Source: Azospirillum sp. RU38E | GTDB lineage: Bacteria; Pseudomonadota; Alphaproteobacteria; Azospirillales; Azospirillaceae | DNA: 64,000 nt | Direction: 5' to 3' | Assembly: GCF_900188385.1 (NCBI RefSeq) | Contig: NZ_FZOI01000008.1 | Location: 142,186-206,185, forward strand | Shown here: positions 58,093-64,000 of the stretch, in pieces | Layout: the number at the start of each line of letters is the position of its first letter | Position numbering within the stretch: position 1 is the first letter of the stretch | Made by a program: the position numbers and the translations under genes | The notes under the pieces: generated by a model | What the model saw: the letters and a program-made list of their open reading frames with translations, nothing else | What the model was told of the DNA's origin: nothing | The model's database searches: none

Positions 58093-58890
58093 ATGTTCGA
58101 TCTTTCCGCCTATCTGGCCCGCATCAGGCTGGACGGCCCGGTTTTGCCCGATCTGGCCGGGCTGCACGCCATCCATACCGGCCATACGGCCAACATCCCG
58201 TTTGAGAATCTGGATATCCAGATGGGCCTGCCCATCCGGCTGGAACCCGACGCCATCACGGCCAAGCTGGTGGGGCAGCGGCGCGGTGGCTATTGCTTTG
58301 AACAGAACAGCCTGCTGGCCCTGGCCCTGGCCGCCATCGGCTTTGCCCCCCGCCGCCGGCTGGCGCGCGTGCGCATGGGCGGGGAGCCGGGCGGGCGCAG
58401 CCACCTGCTGCTGCTGGTGGCGGTGGAGGGGCAGGATTATATCACCGATGTCGGCTTTGGCGGTTCCTGTCTGGCCGAACCGCTGCCGCTGCGGGTGGGG
58501 GAATATGACAGCGGCGGGGAGCTCTGGCGCCTGCGCCCGTCCGACTGGTCACCGGGCTGGGAGCTGGAACTGCGGCGCGACGGGGAATGGTCGGGGCTTT
58601 ACTGGTTCGGCGATGAGGCGGTGGTGGATGCCGATCTGGCCTTCGGCAATCACTTCACCGCCACACATCCCGGCTCCCGTTTTGTGCAGAACCGTGTCGC
58701 ATCGCGCACCACCCTGCGGGAACGCCATACGCTGCTGAATGGCCAGTATCGGCGGCGGCTGGATGGGGTGCTGGTGGAGGAACGGCAGATCAGCGACGAG
58801 CGGGAATTCCGCGCCCTGCTGGCCGAACGGTTTTTCATTGAGTTGCCGGATGATGCATTGCTGCGCCCGGTAGAGGGGATCCGTGCCTAG
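58093..58890 (+). CDS. nat: Arylamine N-acetyltransferase
   Basis: A 265-residue acetyl-CoA:arylamine acetyltransferase with the Cys-His-Asp triad: Cys68 in RRGGYCFEQN, His104 in GGRSHLLLLV, and Asp119 in ITDVGFGG. The N-terminal PFENLDI segment is conserved. Substrate range in vivo is unknown. Start at 58093 follows AGGGAAAATATCC. Likely cotranscribed with the VOC-family gene. Confidence 0.95.
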   Translation: MFDLSAYLARIRLDGPVLPDLAGLHAIHTGHTANIPFENLDIQMGLPIRLEPDAITAKLVGQRRGGYCFEQNSLLALALAAIGFAPRRRLARVRMGGEPGGRSHLLLLVAVEGQDYITDVGFGGSCLAEPLPLRVGEYDSGGELWRLRPSDWSPGWELELRRDGEWSGLYWFGDEAVVDADLAFGNHFTATHPGSRFVQNRVASRTTLRERHTLLNGQYRRRLDGVLVEERQISDEREFRALLAERFFIELPDDALLRPVEGIRA

Positions 58891-58986
58891 CGCCACCAAT
58901 CATCATCAATGACCGAGAGTATCAATGACCGAGAGTACGGTGGGGACCGCCGCCCTGCCTCCGGTTCGCTGCCTTTCCGTCATCGG

Positions 58987-60798
58987 TTACTCCGCCGCGT
59001 CGGCGGCGGGTTTTTCCGGTGGGCGGCGTCGGTGGCGGGGCAGGCGGCGGCGTATTTCCCGCCAGCGGCCGCGCAAGGCATCCAGCCCGCCGGTGGGCGG
59101 GGTCAGGTCGATGCCGATCAGGCTGGCATGGTCGCCTTCCATGGCGGCGACGATCAGGTCAATTTCCCCCACCCGCACCCGGTCACCCAGGGCCGGGGTG
59201 CGGCCCAGCCGCTGGCGAATATAATCGGCCAGGGTGTCCCTGCTTTCCCCGCCCGTCTCAAACCCATACATGCCGCCCACGGCGGCGGCCGGCATGTCGG
59301 CCTGAATCTGGAAATCACCGGCCGGGCGTTCCTGCAGGGCCTTGGCCCGCCGGCCAAACAGCCGGTCCATCACGGCCAGCGCCTCCTGGTTGCCCATGGC
59401 CAGCACGGTGTCGCCCGGTTGCAGGCCCACCGCATCTTCCGGTCGCACCGGGCGGCCATTCTGGATCAGTGCCAGCAGCTGCACGCTTTCCGGGATCAGC
59501 AGCCGGCCCCGCCCGCGCAGCGCCGCTTCGCTGTCGCGCGCCACGGTGAAGACGGCCAGCTGGCCGCTGCCATCGGGCAGGTCCACATCGGCACGGCTGG
59601 GCGGGTCGGGCTGCGGTGGGGCCAGCAAGCCCAGCAGCCGGGCCGCCGGCCCCACCGTCCAGCCCTGGATCAGCAGGGACAGCAGCACCACCACAAAGGC
59701 GACAGCGAAATAGGCATCGGCCCCCGGCACCCCGGCCAGTACCGGAATGGTGGCCAGCACGATGGGCACCGCCCCGCGCAGCCCCACCCAGGACACATAA
59801 ATCCGTTCCGTCAGGGTGAAACGGAAAGGGGCAAGGCAGAGGAACACCGCCAGCGGCCGCGCCAGCAGCATCAGCCCCACCGCCACCAGCCCGCCCGGCA
59901 GCAGATAGGGTTCCAGCCGCGACGGGGTGACCAGCAGGCCCAGCATGACGAACAGGCCGATCTGGGCCAGCCAGGCCAGCCCGTCATGAAAGCGGCGGAT
60001 CAGCCGGTCGGCCTTGTGCCGGCGATTGCCCAGGATGAAGCCGGCCAGATAGACGGCCAGGAAGCCCGAGGCCCCCGCCGCCTGCGCGCCGCCGAAAATG
60101 AACAGGGAGAAGGAGACGGCCAGGATGGGATAAAGCCCATCGGCCAGATCCAGCCGGTTAACCAGCCAGACCAGCAGAAAGCCGCCAGCCAAGCCCAGGG
60201 CCGCCCCGCCGATCAGTTGCTGCAGGAATTCCAGCGCCAGCATCGGCAGCGACAGGCCGGCGGGGGTCATCACCATTTCCACGGCCAGCACGGTCAGCAG
60301 CACGGCCATCGGGTCGTTCAGGCCGGACTCCACCTCCAGCGTGGCGGAAACCCGCCCGCGCAGCGCCATGCCGCGCAGGTTCAGCAGGAAGAAGACGGCC
60401 GCCGCATCGGTCGATGCGATGATGGCCCCGACCAGGAACCCCTCCGCCCAGCCCAGACCCAGCAGGAAGGATGCGAGCGCGCCCGTGCCCACCGCCGTCA
60501 CCAGCACGCCCAGGGTGGCCAGGCTGAAGGCGGGGCCGCGCGCCAGCTTGAACGTTTCGGCCGGTGTGCGCAGGCCGCCATCGAACAGGATGACAGCCAG
60601 CGCCATGCTGCCCATCAGATAGGCCAGATGGAAATCATGGAACTGAATGCGGCCCGGCCCATCCTCCCCTGCCAGCATCCCCAGCCCCAGGAAGACCAGC
60701 AGCAGGGGCGCGCCTAAGCGGGAGGAAACGCGGCCAGCCAGAATGGACAGCAGCAGCAGCAAACCCGCCAGGAAGATCGCCTCATTGATGGCTTCCAC
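58987..60798 (-). CDS. nhaP2: K+(Na+)/H+ antiporter (CvrA/NhaP2 type)
   Basis: A 603-residue CPA1-family antiporter. About twelve transmembrane helices (1-390) include TDAAAVFFLLNLRG and LEVESGLNDPMAVLLT, where the ND-motif Asp is the ion-binding site. After them come a TrkA-C domain (about 395-490) and a CorC/HlyC-like C-terminal domain (about 500-585, HASLIGIDLTPPTGG). This three-part order is that of NhaP2/CvrA. Start GTG 60798 has an AAGGGGGGA Shine-Dalgarno; GTG 60816 is the alternative. Confidence 0.93.
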   Translation of the reverse strand: MEAINEAIFLAGLLLLLSILAGRVSSRLGAPLLLVFLGLGMLAGEDGPGRIQFHDFHLAYLMGSMALAVILFDGGLRTPAETFKLARGPAFSLATLGVLVTAVGTGALASFLLGLGWAEGFLVGAIIASTDAAAVFFLLNLRGMALRGRVSATLEVESGLNDPMAVLLTVLAVEMVMTPAGLSLPMLALEFLQQLIGGAALGLAGGFLLVWLVNRLDLADGLYPILAVSFSLFIFGGAQAAGASGFLAVYLAGFILGNRRHKADRLIRRFHDGLAWLAQIGLFVMLGLLVTPSRLEPYLLPGGLVAVGLMLLARPLAVFLCLAPFRFTLTERIYVSWVGLRGAVPIVLATIPVLAGVPGADAYFAVAFVVVLLSLLIQGWTVGPAARLLGLLAPPQPDPPSRADVDLPDGSGQLAVFTVARDSEAALRGRGRLLIPESVQLLALIQNGRPVRPEDAVGLQPGDTVLAMGNQEALAVMDRLFGRRAKALQERPAGDFQIQADMPAAAVGGMYGFETGGESRDTLADYIRQRLGRTPALGDRVRVGEIDLIVAAMEGDHASLIGIDLTPPTGGLDALRGRWREIRRRLPRHRRRPPEKPAADAAE

Positions 60799-60816
60799 TG
60801 CCGTCCCCCCTTCCAC

Positions 60817-61138
60817 CGGTCCCGCCCACGCATCTTATCGGATCGCGGCGTCGATGATGGTTAAAACATCACGATTGTGGCGGAAACGGCACAGGGGCGG
60901 CACCTGTGCAAAAGGACAGGCAGGCAGAAAATTGGCCTCGGGGAGCGTATTATAAAAGGGGAACGCTGTCGGCCAGGCGGACCGGTGCCATTTTGCGGGG
61001 ACTTCCCACCGCATCCCTTTATTGTCTCTGATCCGCATGGTGGCAGCAGCAAGCCCCCTTCATCGGCGGATCGTTCTTTTGACCGCTGGTCTTGGCGACG
61101 GATGCCGTGGCCCCGCTTCTGATCAAGGCCAATGGGCG
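60817..61138. other. Intergenic gap with no supported gene
   Basis: About 320 bases between the antiporter and coq7. It contains the small palindrome CACAGG-GGCGGCA-CCTGTG near 60891-60909 and an AT-rich TATTATAAAA near 60948. Short minus-strand frames of about 65 codons exist, but nothing supports them. Confidence 0.45.
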
Positions 61139-61774
61139 TCAGAACCGTTCCGACAGCCAGATGGCGGCCCGCGCGCCGGCCTTGATCAGGCCGGACAGCA
61201 CGGGATACCCGGCCGCCAGCTCCGCCTCATGCGCCAGGCCGATATCGCGGTGCTCCAGTTCCTCGGCGCGGAACTGCTCGATGGTCTGCTTCAGTGGGGC
61301 CTGATCCGGCCCCAGCTCTTCGGCCTGGGCGGCATAATGCTGGTCGATCACGGTTTCCACCGCCACGGTGCAGGCCATGGCCGCCCGTTCCCCCAGCAGG
61401 GCCGTTCCGGCCCCCAGCGCCCAGCCGGCCACATGCCAGAAGGGCTGCAGCCCGGTGGGGCGCACCTGCTGCTCGGCGATCAGCCGGTCGAAGGTCTGCT
61501 TATGCACCTGCTCCTGTTCCGTCATATGGCGGATCAGGTCGCCCTTGGGCCCTTTGCCCAGCACGGCCAGCTGGCCCTGATAGATGCGCACGGCACCATA
61601 TTCCCCGGCATGGTCCACCCGGATCATCCGGTCCAGCGTCGGGGCCGGGTCGCCGGGCAGGCGGCGGGGCCGGCCCGGCTCCACCGGTGTCGCCGTATTT
61701 GGCCCCAGCGGGCGTGGCGTCAACAGGGAGGCGGCCGGCACGCGTGTTGGCTTTTGCTGCGGATCGCTCATCAT
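61139..61774 (-). CDS. coq7: 2-nonaprenyl-3-methyl-6-methoxy-1,4-benzoquinol hydroxylase (Coq7)
   Basis: A 211-residue di-iron hydroxylase, a late step of ubiquinone synthesis. The carboxylate-bridged iron ligands appear as E in DHAGEYGAVRIY, E/H in TEQEQVHKQTF, and E/H in ELEHRDIGLAHE. Membrane association is usual for the family. It overlaps dsbB by four bases (ATGA). The open frame extends far upstream, but ATG 61774 behind AAGGGGGC is the conserved start. Confidence 0.95.
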   Translation of the reverse strand: MMSDPQQKPTRVPAASLLTPRPLGPNTATPVEPGRPRRLPGDPAPTLDRMIRVDHAGEYGAVRIYQGQLAVLGKGPKGDLIRHMTEQEQVHKQTFDRLIAEQQVRPTGLQPFWHVAGWALGAGTALLGERAAMACTVAVETVIDQHYAAQAEELGPDQAPLKQTIEQFRAEELEHRDIGLAHEAELAAGYPVLSGLIKAGARAAIWLSERF

Positions 61775-62292
61775 GCCCCCTTCTGCGCGCTGGCGGCGAT
61801 AAAGGCGAATAGGGCCAGCGCCCCACTGAAGATGGCATTGAAAGCGGCGATGGAAATGCCGAACAGCGACCAGGGGATTTGGTCGCAGCGGGTGACGGGG
61901 GCGGCCAGGATGGCGGCGCGCAAATCCTCCAGCCCGCCGCTGCCGCCCATCGGGGCGGTGCAGGCGGTGAAGCCCTGCCACCAATGCTGTTCCACACCGG
62001 CATGGAACAGAGCAACGGCGGCCCCGCAGAGCAAGGCCGTGCCGCCCAGATTCAACACCAGCCGTCGCGCCCGTGCCGGCGTACCCGGCACCAGGCCGGG
62101 CAGCAACAGGGCAATGGCGGCAAAATAGGCCCATCGCTGCCACCAGCACATCTCACACGGGGCCAGCCCACCCAGATATTGTGAGCCGAAGGCGATGGTC
62201 AGGGCCGTCATGCTGGCGGCGATCAGCCCCAGCATCGGCAGGTGGCGGTGGCCCAGCAGGCCGGCGGCAGGTGTGGTGTCGTTCTGCATCAT
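61771..62292 (-). CDS. dsbB: Disulfide bond formation protein B
   Basis: A 173-residue inner-membrane quinone reductase that reoxidises DsbA. Four transmembrane helices with both essential cysteine pairs: C46-x-x-C49 (APCEMCWWQRW) and C111 / C136 (FTACTAPM and VTRCDQ). Start ATG 62292 (MMQNDTT); the reading frame is open further upstream. It is translationally coupled to coq7. Confidence 0.94.
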   Translation of the reverse strand: MMQNDTTPAAGLLGHRHLPMLGLIAASMTALTIAFGSQYLGGLAPCEMCWWQRWAYFAAIALLLPGLVPGTPARARRLVLNLGGTALLCGAAVALFHAGVEQHWWQGFTACTAPMGGSGGLEDLRAAILAAPVTRCDQIPWSLFGISIAAFNAIFSGALALFAFIAASAQKGA

Positions 62293-62445
62293 GCTGCTTA
62301 TATAGCTGGCGCGGCCGCGATCCGGAAAGGCCCCGCTTGCGCCGGGGCCGGGGGCGGATGGCCGCAGCGATTTTTCTGCACGAAATCGGTTGACCGCGCG
62401 CCACAGTTCGTTCATATGCAGAGCCCTTGCGTCAGCAAGCCCGGT

Positions 62446-62531
62446 GCCCCCGTGGCGGAATGGTAGACGCGGCAGACTCAAAATCTGTTGCCGGCAACGG
62501 CGTGTTGGTTCGAGTCCGACCGGGGGCACCA
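62446..62531 (+). tRNA. tRNA-Leu (CAA)
   Basis: An 86-base class II tRNA. Acceptor GCCCCCG pairs with CGGGGGC, discriminator A then encoded CCA. The anticodon loop CTCAAAA gives anticodon CAA (UUG codons); the long variable arm CGGCAACG is typical of Leu. T-arm GTTGG-TTCGAGT-CCGAC. Confidence 0.96.
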
Positions 62532-62659
62532 CCTTAAAATCCCAAAATATATCCGGTTGATTGCGCATCTCTGTGGGTGGCGCCCGTATCCTGCTTGTTG
62601 CCTGGATGCTTCAAGGATAGCTTCCTTTCCTCCATGACAAGAGAGGGAAGGACAAGCCC

Positions 62660-63484
62660 ATGGTTTCCCGCCTGATCCATTCATTGCTGCTGGGGGCGAC
62701 CCTGCTGGCGGCCCCAGCGCTTACCGCCCATGCTGCCGACCTGCCGGCGGCCTTGGCGCCCGTGCTGGCCGGCGACCATCGTTCAGAGGCGAATCGCGCC
62801 CGCGATGTCTGGCGTCATCCGGTGGAAACGCTGGATTTCTTCGGCGTGGCGCCGGGCCAGCGCGTGGTGGAAATCTGGCCGGGGGCCGGCTGGTATTCAG
62901 AGGTGCTGGGGCCCTTGCTGCGCGACAATGGCACCTATATTGCCGCCACGCCGGATACCAATGGGGCGTCGGATGGCATGAAGGCGTCGGTGCAGCGCTT
63001 CAAGGACAAGCTGGCCGCCCGTCCCGACCTTTATAAGGGGACACAGCTTGCCGCCTTCGGCCCCAATGCCCTGGCCTTCGCTCCGGCCAACAGCGTGGAC
63101 CGGGTGCTGACCTTCCGCAATGTGCATAATTGGATGGCGGCCGGCTGGGCTGAACAGGCTTTCAAGGCCATGTTCGCCGCCCTGAAGCCGGGCGGCGTGC
63201 TGGGCGTGGTGGAACACCGGGCCAATAATGACCAACCGCAAGACCCGAAGGCCCCCGCCGGCTATGTCCGTCAAGATTACGTGATCAAGCTGGCCACCGA
63301 TGCCGGCTTCAAACTGGTCGCGCTGTCGGAGGTCAATTCCAACCCGCGCGACAGCAAGGATCATCCGCAGGGCGTCTGGACCCTGCCGCCGACCCTGGCC
63401 CTGAAGGATAAGGACAAGGATAAGTATCTGGCGATCGGGGAAAGCGACCGTATGACCCTTCGCTTCGTCAAGCCGGGGGCCTGA
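62660..63484 (+). CDS. Exported methyltransferase-like protein
   Basis: A 274-residue protein. The N-terminus MVSRLIHSLLLGATLLAAPA and cleavage near AHAA are a clear signal peptide. The rest is a class I SAM-methyltransferase fold: VVEIWPGAGWYSEVLG replaces the usual GxGxG loop, then NVHNWM, LKPGGVLGVVEHRA, GFKLVALSEV. Relatives are grouped as predicted methyltransferase COG4798. As SAM is not available in the periplasm, an exported enzyme would be surprising; it may bind another ligand. Start at 62660 follows GGGAAGG. Confidence 0.85.
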   Translation: MVSRLIHSLLLGATLLAAPALTAHAADLPAALAPVLAGDHRSEANRARDVWRHPVETLDFFGVAPGQRVVEIWPGAGWYSEVLGPLLRDNGTYIAATPDTNGASDGMKASVQRFKDKLAARPDLYKGTQLAAFGPNALAFAPANSVDRVLTFRNVHNWMAAGWAEQAFKAMFAALKPGGVLGVVEHRANNDQPQDPKAPAGYVRQDYVIKLATDAGFKLVALSEVNSNPRDSKDHPQGVWTLPPTLALKDKDKDKYLAIGESDRMTLRFVKPGA

Positions 63485-63496
63485 TCGGTCAGCCAT

Positions 63497-63523
63497 GCAG
63501 GGGGAGCGGTCATCTCCCCCTGC
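63497..63523 (+). terminator. Terminator-like hairpin after the methyltransferase-like gene
   Basis: GCAGGGGGAG-CGGTCAT-CTCCCCCTGC: a 10-bp GC-rich perfect stem just after the stop. There is no following U-run, so it may be rho-assisted. Confidence 0.6.
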
Positions 63524-63600
63524 CCAAGCCCGATTTTCGGGCTTACATTGGGTTGGTCACAGGGATGCAACGGGTCGTTCATTTTTCTTCAAAAAACTTG

Positions 63601-63629
63601 TTGCATCGGTTTTATCATACGCCTATACA
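63601..63629 (+). promoter_or_regulatory. Strong promoter P1, probably of an rRNA operon
   Basis: TTGCAT (63601-63606), exactly 17 bases, then TATACA (63624-63629). The bases that follow (GCGCCTCCCACGACGACGG) are closely similar to those after promoter P2, GCGCTCCACCAACGACGG, indicating tandem promoters with a shared initial transcribed region. Confidence 0.6.
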
Positions 63630-63891
63630 GCGCCTCCCACGACGACGGGCCGGTTGGTTTGTCAAGTTGTGGGGCGGGGTGGTGGTGGTTTTGGCCAGTA
63701 TCACCGACGGTTCTTTGAAGGTTTAGGCCTTCGGACAAGTGGAATGATCTATCGTGCTGTTGGGCATTGTGTCTGCTGGACTTGGTTCTGGTGGATTGAT
63801 TGCTTGATGGTCCGTTGACCGGATTGGTTCTATGCTTTTTGTAGCGCTTTGGCGCTGCGGAGAAAAAAGTTCAGAGCGGTGAAAAAAACGG
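63630..63891. other. Untranslated leader or spacer between tandem promoters
   Basis: About 260 bases of T/G-rich DNA with no reading frame or gene that I can support. Several TTGAC-like boxes (for example near 63815) are present. Confidence 0.4.
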
Positions 63892-63920
63892 TTGACGGGT
63901 TGGTTGGAGGTGTTTAGAAA
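63892..63920 (+). promoter_or_regulatory. Strong promoter P2, probably of an rRNA operon
   Basis: TTGACG (63892-63897), 17 bases, TAGAAA (63915-63920), then GCGCTCCACC. The spacing and GC-rich discriminator after the -10 are typical of stringently controlled stable-RNA promoters in alphaproteobacteria. The 16S gene would lie beyond the right edge; the remaining 80 bases are leader-like. Confidence 0.6.
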
Positions 63921-64000
63921 GCGCTCCACCAACGACGGCGGCGCCGCTGCCGACGATGGATTTGCAGTCTCTGGCGGATGCGCTGGTTGACTGCGCGGCA

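Noticed and set aside
58909..60717. 602-codon plus-strand frame over the antiporter gene
   Set aside because: His/Gln/Arg-rich antisense of a membrane-protein gene; the minus-strand frame matches NhaP2 throughout.
60835..61052. Two overlapping 60-70 codon minus-strand frames before the antiporter gene
   Set aside because: No ribosome site, no signal or membrane segment, and composition like noise.

Overview
The window is high-GC chromosomal DNA of an alphaproteobacterium, most likely a member of the Rhodospirillales related to Azospirillaceae. The basis is gene content and order: xerD/aroK/aroB, ccmA-ccmB, a TorF-type outer-membrane protein, coq7, and an ornithine decarboxylase gene behind an alphaproteobacterial speF-type RNA leader. 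Genus is inference. Most genes are core housekeeping genes; phage genes, transposases and CRISPR arrays were not seen.

Layout. 1-11.3 kb: ogt (cut by the window edge), a Pat-like acyl-CoA synthetase/acetyltransferase fusion, a small lipoprotein, a DegP-type protease, an alpha/beta hydrolase, an orphan ferric-iron binding protein, a DUF898/M48 protease pair and an unknown gene behind a Fur-like box. 11.3-21.7 kb: a TonB-dependent receptor, a truncated globin, hslVU behind a sigma32-like promoter, a serine hydrolase with a Shine-Dalgarno-masking hairpin, and a lower-GC pair of a subtilisin-like protease and a small partner. 21.9-28.5 kb: an envelope-stress module (DUF350, PspA, DUF1190, glutathionylspermidine synthase-like), a DUF885 protein and phhA. 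28.7-37.1 kb: a porin behind a three-unit Pho box, two small membrane proteins with a glycerophosphodiesterase, two histidine kinases, argG and two identical tRNA-Ile genes. 37.2-43.7 kb: a DODA dioxygenase, bactofilin with an M23 peptidase, ccmAB and the speF leader with its decarboxylase. 43.9-53.7 kb: TorF, nth, purB, a second glycerophosphodiesterase, aroB, aroK, a large exported protein and xerD. 53.7-64 kb: an ECF sigma/anti-sigma/metal-sensor operon, a nitronate monooxygenase-like protein with a cysteine cluster, nat, a K+/H+ antiporter, coq7-dsbB, tRNA-Leu, an exported methyltransferase-like protein, and two tandem strong promoters that probably serve an rRNA operon just beyond the right edge.

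The most unusual signal is not a gene. At least eleven copies or fragments of a modular intergenic repeat (called family A here) are scattered through the window, about one per 6 kb. A full copy is about 145-155 bp: a terminal hairpin, three short inner stems separated by conserved linkers (GTAAGCCAAG and TGAGGGAACGC), and a second terminal hairpin. Stem sequences differ between copies but stay complementary, so base pairing rather than sequence is kept. Copies abut stop codons and lie mostly between convergent genes. A second repeat (family B, 104 bp, two near-identical inverted copies) brackets 13.8-19.5 kb.

How the genes connect: phosphate (Pho-box porin, two glycerophosphodiesterases), iron (TonB receptor, FbpA-like protein, Fur-like box), envelope stress (DegP, PspA module, ECF/CnrX-like module, DsbB) and protein quality control (HslVU, M48). 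All functional calls come from reading motifs in the sequence; no database search was run.
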